The position numbers and the translations under genes were made by a program. The notes beneath the pieces are model-generated. The model did not search any database, was not told the DNA's origin, and worked only from the letters and a program-made list of their open reading frames with translations. Positions 42,355-50,277 of a DNA stretch of 64,000 nt are shown here, in pieces. The DNA comes from Hymenobacter sp. YC55 (lineage in GTDB: Bacteria; Bacteroidota; Bacteroidia; Cytophagales; Hymenobacteraceae). The stretch is from assembly GCF_029433095.1 (NCBI RefSeq), contig NZ_JARNTX010000001.1, positions 682,001 through 746,000 on the forward strand, given 5' to 3'. Numbering within the stretch: the stretch's first letter is position 1; every line of letters begins with the position of its first letter.

Positions 42355-43671
42355 CTACATCCTGCTTCGGCGGGTTGACAGCTTATACAGTGGATAGCTG
42401 CCCGCTATCAGCCCAGCGGCCAACAAGGTGTTACCAGGTTCCGCCACTGCATTACTTACGAGAAAGCCGATAGAGACCAACAGCGCCAGCCCAGTTGTGT
42501 ACGGATAGCCCCATGCGCGGTAGGGGCGAGGCAACTCGGGAGCGGTGCGGCGCAGCCAAAGCACGGCGCCAAACCCGACGGCATAGTAGCTCACAAACAA
42601 GATACTCGTGACGGCCAGCAACTGCTCGGCGCTACCCGTTGCCATGAGTAGCAACGTAAGGCCAGTAGCTACCAGCAACGCTGGGCGCGGGGTACCTCGC
42701 TCGTGCACTTGGGCTAAGGGGCGAGGCAAGTGCCCGTCGCGGCTCAAGGCAAACAGCACGCGCGTAGCCATCAGGAGCACCGAGTTGAGTACACCCAGGT
42801 GACCTAGCACTGCCACGGCCAGCATGGCCCGGCGTCCCCAGGTGCCCAATAGTCGGTCGGCAACTTCTGCCAGCGGCAATTCGGTGCCAATCAACTTACT
42901 GAAAGGTAGCGCGTGCAAGAGCGCCGCATTGAGCAAGGCATAGGTAAGGATAACGAGGGCCACACCGCCTAGCATGGAGCGCGGTACGGCGCGGGCCGGA
43001 TCATGGTCTTCCTCGGCAAAGTAGATAGCGGCGTACCAGCCGTCGTAAGCAAAGATGACCGCCTGGAATGCCACTACCAGCGCCAGCGCGCCCGGCCCAG
43101 CCAAACCACTGCTTTTTGAAACAGGGGCGGCCGGCAGCCACCAGCTGCCGGTTAGCAGTACCGCCAGCGCCAGCGCCATGAGCAAGGCCGTCAGCTCTTG
43201 GGCGCGGCTGGCTTCGCGCAAGCCGCGCCATTGAATGAGGCCAAGCCCGCCAACCGCAGCCGCCGCCACCGTGCGTTCGTGGCCGGCTAGCAGCGGGAAT
43301 AGCTCGGCTGCATAAGTGGCCATCATCAAGGCTACCAGGGCACCTGTTACGCAGCTACTCACCCAGTCGCCCCACCCCACTACCACCGCCACGAACTCGC
43401 CGAAAGCGCGGTGCGCGTAGCCGTACCAGCCACCGGCCTGCGGTAGCATGGCCCCGAGCTCGGCAATGGAATTCGCACCTAACAAGGCATAAAATCCGCC
43501 TGCCAGCCACACGAGCAGCACACCGTTTGGCGAACCTACGGCTTCCGCTACTTCGCGGGGCGAGCGGAGCACGCCTGTACCGGTGGTGCCGCCCACTACC
43601 ACAGCCAGCCCGAACCCCATGCCTAGCAGGCGCAGCAAACGAGAAGATTGGCCGGTAGTGGGAGCTGTCAA
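42355..43671 (-). CDS. APC-superfamily amino acid permease
   Basis: A 438-residue inner-membrane transporter with about twelve hydrophobic segments. GFGLAVVVGGTTGTGVLRSPREVAEAVG at the N-terminus is the broken helix 1 motif of the APC superfamily (GxGxxxGxGxxxxP type). FQAVIFAYDGWYAAIYFAEEDHDPARAVPRSMLGG is the conserved TM6-TM7 and cytoplasmic loop signature. Length is typical for amino acid-polyamine transporters. It should be a proton-coupled symporter or exchanger; the substrate is not readable. The gene lies between a beta-rich secreted protein and pncC on the minus strand, without a clear shared function. Confidence 0.92.
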   Translation of the reverse strand: MTAPTTGQSSRLLRLLGMGFGLAVVVGGTTGTGVLRSPREVAEAVGSPNGVLLVWLAGGFYALLGANSIAELGAMLPQAGGWYGYAHRAFGEFVAVVVGWGDWVSSCVTGALVALMMATYAAELFPLLAGHERTVAAAAVGGLGLIQWRGLREASRAQELTALLMALALAVLLTGSWWLPAAPVSKSSGLAGPGALALVVAFQAVIFAYDGWYAAIYFAEEDHDPARAVPRSMLGGVALVILTYALLNAALLHALPFSKLIGTELPLAEVADRLLGTWGRRAMLAVAVLGHLGVLNSVLLMATRVLFALSRDGHLPRPLAQVHERGTPRPALLVATGLTLLLMATGSAEQLLAVTSILFVSYYAVGFGAVLWLRRTAPELPRPYRAWGYPYTTGLALLVSIGFLVSNAVAEPGNTLLAAGLIAGSYPLYKLSTRRSRM

Positions 43672-43702
43672 CAGAAGAACAGATTAAAGAGCTACTAAAG
43701 GG

Positions 43703-44368
43703 TTACTGACTCAGCCCGATGCTCATGCCAATAGATAGCTCGATGCCGCCGGGACTAAGAATATCTACCAAATCACGCATCCGCTGGGACGGTGACACCC
43801 CAGTGGAGGTGACATAGGTTGCCGGGTCGCTGGATAGGCGTACGCCGTAGCCCAAAGTCCCGATAAGCCCGACACGGCCCGGCTGCCACCGCAAACCGGA
43901 GCGCAGGTGCAGCAGCGCGCTAGGAGCAAACCGCACATCGGCCTTCTCCTCCGAAGGCGTGTCTTCGTTTAGCGTGAGCGTTAGATTGTCCAACCGGCCT
44001 GAGCGAGACAGATTGAGCCCAAGATAAGGAGAAAGAGGCCTGCGCGGACTTAAATACTGCCGTAGGCCAATTCCAATCTTACCGCCAAACCCCAATCCTA
44101 CGCCCACATTCACATCGGTGGAGGGGCCTACTAAATGGGCATAGTTGACACCTAAGCCGCCGTAAGGCCCACCCCACCCTAGGTCTATACCCAGCGTGGA
44201 CGTGCGGTAAGTGCTTAAGTCGGAGGGCCGGGCTATGGACAGGGTAGCACGAGTGCCCGGCGCCGGCCTAGTGCCTACCGGAGGCCGGGTGTTCAACTCA
44301 GTTTGAGCCAGGGCAGGTATGGCAGCGGCTACAAGGCACAACGTGGTAAGGGCAGTAAAGATTTTCAC
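43703..44368 (-). CDS. Secreted beta-rich protein, possibly small outer-membrane barrel
   Basis: A 221-residue exported protein with signal peptide (KIFTALTTLCLVAAAIPALAQ). After a Pro/Thr/Arg linker (PPVGTRPAPGTRATLS), alternating glycine-rich strands dominate: LGIDLGWGGPYGGLGVNYAHLVG, NVGVGLGFGGKIGIGLRQYLSPRRPLSPYLGLNLSRSG, LLHLRSGLRWQPGRVGLIGTLGYGVRL, then ELSIGMSIGLSQ at the end. This pattern suits an eight-stranded outer-membrane barrel of the OmpW/PorT-like kind, but no family name is supported. It lies 31 bp upstream of the APC permease gene on the same strand, so cotranscription is possible. Confidence 0.75.
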   Translation of the reverse strand: MKIFTALTTLCLVAAAIPALAQTELNTRPPVGTRPAPGTRATLSIARPSDLSTYRTSTLGIDLGWGGPYGGLGVNYAHLVGPSTDVNVGVGLGFGGKIGIGLRQYLSPRRPLSPYLGLNLSRSGRLDNLTLTLNEDTPSEEKADVRFAPSALLHLRSGLRWQPGRVGLIGTLGYGVRLSSDPATYVTSTGVSPSQRMRDLVDILSPGGIELSIGMSIGLSQ

Positions 44369-44517
44369 GGGTAAAGCTTAGGAGATAGGGAAGTAACGAC
44401 GAGAGGTAAAGCAGGAGGAAAGTGGCGTAAAGAGGACAGTCACCACCATTTTGTTGTATAGCAAAACAGAATTTTTGGCTAGCAACAAATTAAGCCAAGC
44501 TCGCCCCACCGTTGCGC

Positions 44518-45807
44518 TTACTCCTGCCGATAAACCACGCCTTGCTTCATCACAAACCGCACTTGCTGCATAATCTTGATATCCTGGGTTGGGTCGCCTT
44601 CCACGGCTACCACGTCGGCGAACTTGCCAGGCTCCAACGTGCCGAGGTTGGCGGTTTGGTCGAGTAGCTCGGCGGCCGACACGGTAGCGCTGCGCAACGC
44701 CTCATAGGCGGGCATGCCGGCTTCCACCATGTACTGAAACTCCAGCGCATTAGCCCCGTGCCGGAACACGGCCGCATCCGTCCCGAAGGCAATCTTCACC
44801 TTGGCCTTGTACGCCCGCCCAAACGTGCCCTGTAGCTTCGGCCCGATGGCCAAGGCCTTGGGCGTAACCAGCGGCGGGTAGTAGTTCGGGATTTTAGCCG
44901 AATCAGCCACCGACTTGCCGGCCGTGATGGTGGGCACGTACCAAGTCCCGTTTTTCACCATCAGCCGCATGGTCTCGTCGTCCATCAGGGTGCCGTGCTC
45001 GATGCTATTGACGCCTGCTCGCACGGCGCGCTTCATGCCCTCGGCGCCGTGGGCGTGGCAGGCCACGCGCAACCCCAGGTCGTGCGCCGTTTCCACTATG
45101 GCCCGTATTTCTGCCTCGGTCATCTGGGGCGCCGAGCCGTCTTTGGCTACGCTCAGTACGCCCCCCGTGCTGGCAATTTTTATTAGGTCGGCGCCGCGCT
45201 TATACTGCTCCCGCACAGCTTGGCGCCCTTGGTCGGGGCCATTGATTACGCCCTCGGCAGGGCCAGGGGTGCCCATCAGGTTGAGGCGGTAGCCATTGGT
45301 GGGGTCCATGTGGCCCCCGGTGCCCGATATAGCCTTAGCAACTGTGAAGATGCGAGGCCCCGTTACCTGCCCCCGGTTGATGGCGTTGCGTAAGGCCACG
45401 TTCACGCCCGAGCCGCCCAAGTCGCGCACCGTTGTGAAGCCGGCCAGCAACGTTTTGCGGGCGTAAGTGAGGCTGTTGAACGCTATGTCGGCCGGGTTCT
45501 GAGTGAGTTCTTTTACAAAGCCGTCTTTGCTGGTCTCGTCTTCTAGGTGCACATGGCAGTCGATTAGGCCTGGCAGCACCGTCCGATTCTTCAGGTCAAT
45601 GACTTTATCGGTGGGACCACCGCTTTGGTACCCTTTTTGGATAGACACCACACGGCCGTTTTCGACTACTATGGTAGCTTCGGTTTGGGCGCGCTCCTGA
45701 CGCATATCCAGCAGGCGGCCGCACTGCAAGTAGGTTTTCTGCGCCTGCGCTGTGGGTAGGTGCAAGGCAAGAGTTAGAACAGAGAGTACAAGTGTTTTCC
45801 GAAGCAT
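44518..45807 (-). CDS. Exported metal-dependent amidohydrolase (Xaa-Pro dipeptidase-like)
   Basis: A 429-residue amidohydrolase with signal peptide (LVLSVLTLALHLPTAQAQ). The metal-binding motif GLIDCHVHLEDE opens the TIM barrel; further ligands appear in ACHAHGAEGMKRAVRAGVNSIEHGTLMDDE (two His) and FGTDAAVFRHG (Asp). A Lys in the TSKDGF... DLIKIASTGGVLS region could be the carboxylated bridging residue. The composite beta domain is split between the N- and C-termini, as usual (EATIVVENGRVVSI; GKFADVVAVEGDPTQDI). It acts in the periplasm, probably on a peptide or cyclic amide. I chose the ATG at 45807 because only it starts a signal peptide. Confidence 0.92.
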   Translation of the reverse strand: MLRKTLVLSVLTLALHLPTAQAQKTYLQCGRLLDMRQERAQTEATIVVENGRVVSIQKGYQSGGPTDKVIDLKNRTVLPGLIDCHVHLEDETSKDGFVKELTQNPADIAFNSLTYARKTLLAGFTTVRDLGGSGVNVALRNAINRGQVTGPRIFTVAKAISGTGGHMDPTNGYRLNLMGTPGPAEGVINGPDQGRQAVREQYKRGADLIKIASTGGVLSVAKDGSAPQMTEAEIRAIVETAHDLGLRVACHAHGAEGMKRAVRAGVNSIEHGTLMDDETMRLMVKNGTWYVPTITAGKSVADSAKIPNYYPPLVTPKALAIGPKLQGTFGRAYKAKVKIAFGTDAAVFRHGANALEFQYMVEAGMPAYEALRSATVSAAELLDQTANLGTLEPGKFADVVAVEGDPTQDIKIMQQVRFVMKQGVVYRQE

Positions 45808-46030
45808 AGAGGAATTAGGTTGAACACGAAAAGCCAGTGCACGCCCAAGTAAGGAGTTTTCAGCTACATGATGCTCTTCCACTAGGATTCAGCTACTGTA
45901 GACCCGTAGAACTCATGCTGCGCAGCACGCTGCTCGCGCCTAATCCCACCAAAAAATAGTCTGCTTGCAGCGTAAATTATGGTCGTCCTCCGTACCTTCC
46001 GGCCCATTCATCCATTTACTGACCCACTTT

Positions 46031-46291
46031 ATGGCCACTCCCGAAGAATTCGAAGCCGCAGCCGCCCGCAGCAAAGAATTGCCTAGCAAACCTTCCAATG
46101 CCGTACTACTGCAGCTTTATTCCCTCTACAAGCAAGCCTCCGAAGGCGACGTTACCGGCGACCGGCCCGGCGGCTTCGACTTCAAAGCCATTGCCAAATA
46201 CGATGCCTGGAGCAGCCTCAAAGGCAAAAGTGCCGATGAAGCCCGCCAGGAATACGTGGACCTCGTGAATTCCTTGTTTCAGCAAGCCTAA
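46031..46291 (+). CDS. Acyl-CoA-binding protein
   Basis: An 86-residue cytoplasmic protein of the ACBP family, which binds long-chain acyl-CoA and buffers its pool. KPSNAVLLQLYSLYKQASEGDVTGDRPGGFDFKAIAKYDAWSSLKG covers the four-helix fold, with Tyr, Lys and Trp residues that hold the CoA phosphate and adenine. Length is exactly that of the stand-alone family. I chose the ATG at 46031 (MATPEEFEAAAARSK); the frame is open to 45965. It ends before a strong terminator and is a single-gene unit. The family is commoner in eukaryotes, but Bacteroidota often have it. Confidence 0.93.
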   Translation: MATPEEFEAAAARSKELPSKPSNAVLLQLYSLYKQASEGDVTGDRPGGFDFKAIAKYDAWSSLKGKSADEARQEYVDLVNSLFQQA

Positions 46292-46327
46292 GCAAGCGCC
46301 TAACCCGCCGATTCCTTGTAAACGCAA

Positions 46328-46362
46328 CAAGCCCCTGCTACCACGCGGTAGTAGGGGCTTGT
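46328..46362. terminator. Rho-independent terminator, possibly bidirectional
   Basis: CAAGCCCCTGCTACC (46328-46342) pairs with GGTAGTAGGGGCTTG (46347-46361) with one mismatched pair (C/A), around a 4-nt loop. It lies between the convergent ACBP and CDGSH genes. Confidence 0.85.
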
Positions 46363-46381
46363 TTGTGAAGTAGCGTTGCGG

Positions 46382-46654
46382 TTAGCTCAACGGTGGGGTG
46401 CCCGAGGTAGGCGGAGCTACAGGCGGCGTAGCAGGCTTGGGTGCCGGCAAATCAAAAGCAATGGCAGCGTGCTCGAAATGCCCTTTGTGCGACCCATCGC
46501 AGAAGGGCTTCTGATTGGAAAGGCCGCAGCGGCAGATGCTGATTCGTTCGCGGCCACCTAAGCCGTAGGGCTGTCCCTGGGCATCAACAAGTTCAATATC
46601 GGTGCCCTCTACGCGGAGGGAGCCGTTGCTAAGGACAGTGAGTTTCGTAGCCAT
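46382..46654 (-). CDS. CDGSH iron-sulfur domain protein
   Basis: A 90-residue small [2Fe-2S] protein. The cluster motif is CRCGLSNQKPFCDGSHKG, with Cys41, Cys43, Cys52 and His56 as ligands, matching CxCx8CxxxH of mitoNEET-type proteins. The N-terminal beta half (LTVLSNGSLRVEGTDIELVDAQGQPY) is normal. The C-terminal 20 residues are a Pro/Ala/Thr tail (PAPKPATPPVAPPTSGTPP) beyond the domain. I chose the ATG at 46654; the frame is open to 46723. Such proteins may hand on clusters or electrons; the partner is not known. It follows the GNAT gene on the same strand. Confidence 0.92.
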   Translation of the reverse strand: MATKLTVLSNGSLRVEGTDIELVDAQGQPYGLGGRERISICRCGLSNQKPFCDGSHKGHFEHAAIAFDLPAPKPATPPVAPPTSGTPPLS

Positions 46655-46765
46655 GTAATGAGAGGGTGAAGTGGTGAAATAGTGAGAAGAGGACGATGAG
46701 AAGATAGTTGCTTGGCGATGCACAAGATTGGATGGTGCAGTTTGAACACTAGCCTCGTTGCACTA

Positions 46766-47284
46766 CTAGCGTAGTTCCTTACGCATGATATAGTCGTTCA
46801 TCCAGAAAGGGCCAATAGGAATGTCTTCTTCCCGGTGCCGCGTAAACCCTTGGTGTTCGTAGAAAGCCAGGGCTGGGTTGTTGCGGTTGACGTTGAGTTC
46901 CAACGCATGGGCCCCGGCCGAGCGGCTGGCTTCTTCTACGGCGGCCACCAGATGCTGGCCTAAGCCTTGGCCTTGGTGGGAAGGAAGTACATAGATTTTC
47001 TGGAGCTTGAAAACGTTGGTTTCCAGAGGCAAGCGCGAAAACGAAGCAAAACCAGCGGGCTGGTCATCGGTGTAAAGCAGTAGAAACGTATGCTCGTCGT
47101 TGGTCATCTGGCGCTGCAGCGAAGCCGGCGTGTAGATGACGCGGTACATGTAGTCGATTTGCTCTTTGGAGATGATGAAGCGGTATGTAGGTTCCCAGGT
47201 GGCTTCGGCCAACTCGATGATGGTAGGAATGTCGGCCAGAGCGGCGGGCCGAATAGTAATAGCAGCAGGAGCAAAAGCAGACAT
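46766..47284 (-). CDS. GNAT-family N-acetyltransferase
   Basis: A 172-residue cytoplasmic acetyltransferase. TIRPAALADIPTIIELAE opens the fold. The acetyl-CoA pyrophosphate loop is LPSHQGQGLGQHLVAAVEE (motif Q/RxxGxG/A), preceded by FKLQKIYV and followed by LNVNRNNPALAFYEHQGF, the standard C-terminal motif. Length is typical. Start chosen at 47284 (MSAFAPAAIT); an ATG at 47302 is equally possible. It resembles PaiA-like members of Bacteroidota, but substrate (amine, peptide or protein) cannot be read from sequence. The CDGSH gene follows 111 bp away on the same strand. Confidence 0.9.
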   Translation of the reverse strand: MSAFAPAAITIRPAALADIPTIIELAEATWEPTYRFIISKEQIDYMYRVIYTPASLQRQMTNDEHTFLLLYTDDQPAGFASFSRLPLETNVFKLQKIYVLPSHQGQGLGQHLVAAVEEASRSAGAHALELNVNRNNPALAFYEHQGFTRHREEDIPIGPFWMNDYIMRKELR

Positions 47285-47422
47285 AGGCTGCAAAAACGGC
47301 ATTTTACAAGTAAGAACCGAACTTGAGGGCCGATTTCACCGTTTTGGGCCGGAAATTGCCAGGCAGACGTATACCCTACCTGTTCTCGACCGTTGATAGG
47401 TCAATTCCCTTACCTGTTCCCT

Positions 47423-48106
47423 ATGAAACGTTTCGCTTTCCCCTTGTCGCTCCTGTTAGTCACGCTTGCTTCGGCTTCCACCACCCAAGCCCAGCAAACG
47501 ACCACGCAAAAGCCCGCCACGCAGAAATCGACTACGCAAACGTCAACTTCTCAAACCGTGTCCGGTGTAGAAAAGGATTTGCGCATTTTCAGCGATTGGG
47601 TAAGTGACAAACTAAATCGTGCCGAAGCAGGCGTGCGCCGCGAAATGCCGCGCATTAGTGCCGAGTTCGACCGCCAAAGCAAGCGCATCGACCGCAGTGT
47701 AGATAGCCTATCGGCGCAGGGCAAGCGCGAATACGGCGACCAGAAGAAGCGCTATGAAGATTGGGCCGCCAAGCAAGACAGCCTAGACGCGAAAGCGCGC
47801 CGCCCCGAAACTGCGCAGCAAACCCAAGACCGCTTGCTCGGCGAGAAAGTGGTATTGAGCAGCGCCCGCGCCACTGAATTGCCCGACCTCTACGCTCGCT
47901 TTATTGGTTCTACCCGGGAGCAGCGCCGCCAATGGACCGCCGCCGACTGGAGCAAGGCGGGCGTTGTGCTCTCCAATTTGAATGCCCGTTATGCCCAAGT
48001 GCGCGAACAGTTGCCGTTGGAAGACCGCGTCCGGATTCGTTCTTGGCAAGGAGAGTTCCGCACTCTAGAGGCCGCACGGGATGCTAAAGAAGTGATAGAT
48101 AAATAA
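47423..48106 (+). CDS. Periplasmic helical protein, unknown function
   Basis: A 227-residue exported protein with signal peptide (FAFPLSLLLVTLASASTTQAQ). A Thr/Gln/Ser/Lys low-complexity segment (about 25-50) is followed by a nearly all-helical, highly charged region with heptad-like spacing (RIFSDWVSDKLNRAEAGVRREMPRISAEFDRQSKRIDRSVDS in pieces, then REYGDQKKRYEDWAAKQDS). The end part (LPDLYARFIGSTREQRRQWTAADWSKAGVVLSNLNARYAQVREQL) is a second helical unit. No family recognised. It could be a spacer or coiled-coil stress protein. It converges with the STAS-like gene. Confidence 0.75.
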   Translation: MKRFAFPLSLLLVTLASASTTQAQQTTTQKPATQKSTTQTSTSQTVSGVEKDLRIFSDWVSDKLNRAEAGVRREMPRISAEFDRQSKRIDRSVDSLSAQGKREYGDQKKRYEDWAAKQDSLDAKARRPETAQQTQDRLLGEKVVLSSARATELPDLYARFIGSTREQRRQWTAADWSKAGVVLSNLNARYAQVREQLPLEDRVRIRSWQGEFRTLEAARDAKEVIDK

Positions 48107-48132
48107 GCTAAGCCCTCGGCCAGAAACGTGCT

Positions 48133-48621
48133 TTACTGCAGCCGATGCGTTTGGAGCCAAGTACGCGCGTTGTCGGCATCATAGAAAACCTGGATAGACA
48201 ACAGCTGGCTGGAGCGGGCTACAAAGTCCAGCGAGGCCAGCTGGTTGTTTAGGTCGGGGGCAAAGACGTAGGCAAAAGCTCGGAGCCCCAATCTGTAGGC
48301 CTGCGGCAGCCATTCAAATTCCAGCCACTCCATGGCCTCACTCCAGTCGCCGGTTGAGCCGTGCTTGTTATTGAGCAACAACGGGAACTTCAGCTGCTCC
48401 TGAGTGGCGAGTACGGCTTGGGCTCCGGCCACAACCGAATCGGCCGTGAGGTTGCCAAACCACTGCACGTACAGCAATTGTTCGGCGGGCAAGTAGAACT
48501 GCTGTAGCAGTGGAGCGCCGTGGGCATCAAGCACAAGCCCCAAGTCCTGCGCCTCAGGTTCTGGAAACGAGGGGTGAACGAATGCTATTTCAGGACGGGC
48601 GGAAAACGTGGGAGCAGACAT
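48133..48621 (-). CDS. Small STAS/SpoIIAA-like protein (paralogue of 11500-11925)
   Basis: A 162-residue cytoplasmic protein. The second half aligns with the protein at 11500-11925: PLLLNNKHGSTGDWSEAMEWLEFEWLPQAYRLGLRAFAYVFAP, then LLSIQVFYDADNARTWLQTH. The N-terminal 50 residues include LLYVQWFGNLTADSVVAGAQAVLATQEQ, again alternating strand and helix. The conserved Trp/Leu/Pro residues suggest one fold, STAS-like by inference. An in-frame ATG at 48630 is an alternative start. It is divergent from the deoxynucleoside kinase gene and converges with the helical periplasmic protein. Function is unknown. Confidence 0.75.
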   Translation of the reverse strand: MSAPTFSARPEIAFVHPSFPEPEAQDLGLVLDAHGAPLLQQFYLPAEQLLYVQWFGNLTADSVVAGAQAVLATQEQLKFPLLLNNKHGSTGDWSEAMEWLEFEWLPQAYRLGLRAFAYVFAPDLNNQLASLDFVARSSQLLSIQVFYDADNARTWLQTHRLQ

Positions 48622-48708
48622 CGGCAACACAGGTGCTGGACTTCTCTATCAATATAATAAATAAGTAATATAGAAAAAATGAGGGGCGCGTTGAGAGGGC
48701 GGATTCAG

Positions 48709-48716
48709 TACTTTTG
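48709..48716 (+). promoter_or_regulatory. Candidate -7 promoter element for the deoxynucleoside kinase gene
   Basis: TACTTTTG fits TAnnTTTG, 51 bp before the ATG at 48767. A TTG at 48691-48693 is 15 bp upstream, a short spacing, so support is moderate. Confidence 0.4.
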
Positions 48717-48766
48717 TTGTTTAGGCTAGGCCACGGCGGCCGGGCGCGCATTCTTTCTTCACTTGT

Positions 48767-49390
48767 ATGCACATTGCCATCGTCGGCAACATTGGAGCCG
48801 GCAAAACCACGCTGGCCAACAAGCTGGCTCACCATTTCAACTGGGAAGTATTTCTGGAAGACGTCGACCATAATCCCTACCTCAAGGATTTCTACGACGA
48901 CATGCCCCGCTGGGCGTTCCATTTGCAGGTATATTTCCTGAACAGTCGTTTCAAGCAGACGCAGCGCATCAAGGAGCTGCAAGCGGCCGGCAAAGGAGTC
49001 ATCCAGGACCGCACCATTTATGAGGATGCGCACATTTTTGCCGCCAACCTGCACGAATCGCGGCTAATGACCGAGCGGGACTACCAAAACTATCTCGGCC
49101 TGTTTGAGTCGATGATCAACATGGTGCGCCCACCGGATTTGCTGTTGTATCTGCGTGCCGATTTGCCTCGGCTCATCCATCAGATTCAGAAGCGCAACCG
49201 CGACTACGAAAACAACATCAAGATCGACTACCTCAAAAACCTAAATGGGCACTACGAGCAATGGATAGCTAACTACAAGCACGGCAAACTGCTCATCGTC
49301 GATGTCAACCACCTCGACTACGTGCAGAACCCAGAAGATCTAGGTACTATTATCGAGCGGATCAACAGTACCCTCTTTGGCTTGTTCTAG
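48767..49390 (+). CDS. Deoxynucleoside kinase (dCK/dGK-type)
   Basis: A 207-residue cytoplasmic kinase that phosphorylates deoxynucleosides in salvage. The P-loop GNIGAGKTT is at residues 7-15. LEDVDHNPYLKDFYDDMPRWAFHLQVYFLNSRFKQ is the nucleoside-binding segment with the conserved E and R/W residues. IQDRTIYEDAHIFA carries the DRS/DRT motif, and LLLYLRADLPRLIHQIQKRNRDYE holds the lid Arg residues. Length agrees with the family (200-230). The base specificity (dA, dG or dC) is not clear. It is a single gene, convergent with the DUF2461 gene across a bipartite hairpin. Confidence 0.94.
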   Translation: MHIAIVGNIGAGKTTLANKLAHHFNWEVFLEDVDHNPYLKDFYDDMPRWAFHLQVYFLNSRFKQTQRIKELQAAGKGVIQDRTIYEDAHIFAANLHESRLMTERDYQNYLGLFESMINMVRPPDLLLYLRADLPRLIHQIQKRNRDYENNIKIDYLKNLNGHYEQWIANYKHGKLLIVDVNHLDYVQNPEDLGTIIERINSTLFGLF

Positions 49391-49423
49391 CGCGTACTCG
49401 GGCTTTGTAGTCGTGCATTAACC

Positions 49424-49470
49424 CGTATCCTGAGGAGGCATGCTAGTTCAGCATACTTTTTCAGGATACG
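49424..49470. terminator. Bipartite hairpin between convergent genes
   Basis: CGTATCCTGA (49424-49433) pairs perfectly with TCAGGATACG (49461-49470), and inside it ATGCT pairs with AGCAT (49440-49444 with 49450-49454). It fits a terminator or RNA-end element shared by the kinase and DUF2461 genes. No T-tract follows directly. Confidence 0.6.
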
Positions 49471-49506
49471 TGGTTTATAGCTGGTTTAAAGAGCAAGCTA
49501 TTCTAC

Positions 49507-50178
49507 TCAGTTTTCGGCGCTCATAGCCTGATTAAGAAACCGCACCAGTGGCAATGTGGTGCGCAAGCCAGTTACCACGCGAGCCGCAAAATCAGGACGA
49601 AGCACTTCACTGTCGGGGAAGGTTTGTGAAACCCTGAATTCCTTCAGACGCAGCCATTCCAGGTCGGGCGTTTGTTGGTTGTAGCCGCGGGGCGGGCGTT
49701 GGAGCCGTTCTCCTTGCAGACCCGCCGGGAAATAGTGCAGTAGCTGTGGATCTTCACGCAGTGTTTGAAACTCGGCGCCGTTGTAATAAATCTCCTGGCG
49801 TATTCGAGTTAAAGCAGTTGTATCGGGCTTCCAAACGCCGGCGCCCATCCACGTATGACCTTCGGGCTGCACCGCTAGAAAATAGCCGGCCCAAGGCGCA
49901 TGGCGTCCGTCGCGCTTCATACCTGCTCCCATGCGTCGTTTGTAGGGCTCTGGGTCGCGTTGTGAACGGTCGTTCTTGTTGATGCGGAACATGACGTCGG
50001 CAGGCGTAAGGGCTCGCAAATCCGGATCGAACTCCTGCAGCCCGGTTAGCACTTCCTGTATGAGCGCCGTATAAATAGCCCGGGCTTGGTTATAGGCCGC
50101 GCGGTTGTCGTCCATCCAGGCCTTATGATTGTTTGCCGCTAGATTGCGTAGGAAGTCGAGCAGAAAAGTGCGGTCCAT
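49507..50178 (-). CDS. DUF2461 domain-containing protein
   Basis: A 223-residue cytoplasmic protein that is nearly all DUF2461. The N-terminus FLLDFLRNLAANNHKAWMDDNRAAYNQA matches the family opening, then ADVMFRINKNDRSQRDPEPYKRRMGAGM and HAPWAGYFLAVQPEGHTWMGAGVWKPD, with many conserved Trp, Asn and His residues. The family is common in Bacteroidota and Proteobacteria, and its function is unknown. Length is typical (210-230). It is a single gene between the kinase and the MOSC gene. I saw no signal peptide or membrane segment. Confidence 0.9.
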   Translation of the reverse strand: MDRTFLLDFLRNLAANNHKAWMDDNRAAYNQARAIYTALIQEVLTGLQEFDPDLRALTPADVMFRINKNDRSQRDPEPYKRRMGAGMKRDGRHAPWAGYFLAVQPEGHTWMGAGVWKPDTTALTRIRQEIYYNGAEFQTLREDPQLLHYFPAGLQGERLQRPPRGYNQQTPDLEWLRLKEFRVSQTFPDSEVLRPDFAARVVTGLRTTLPLVRFLNQAMSAEN

Positions 50179-50277
50179 AGATAAGAAAGCAGTGAGTTGG
50201 GTGTAAGTTCAGCTTGTGCAACCCTTACGATTGAAACCAGCAAACCGGCAAGTTCACTGTTTCACCAACCCACCATT

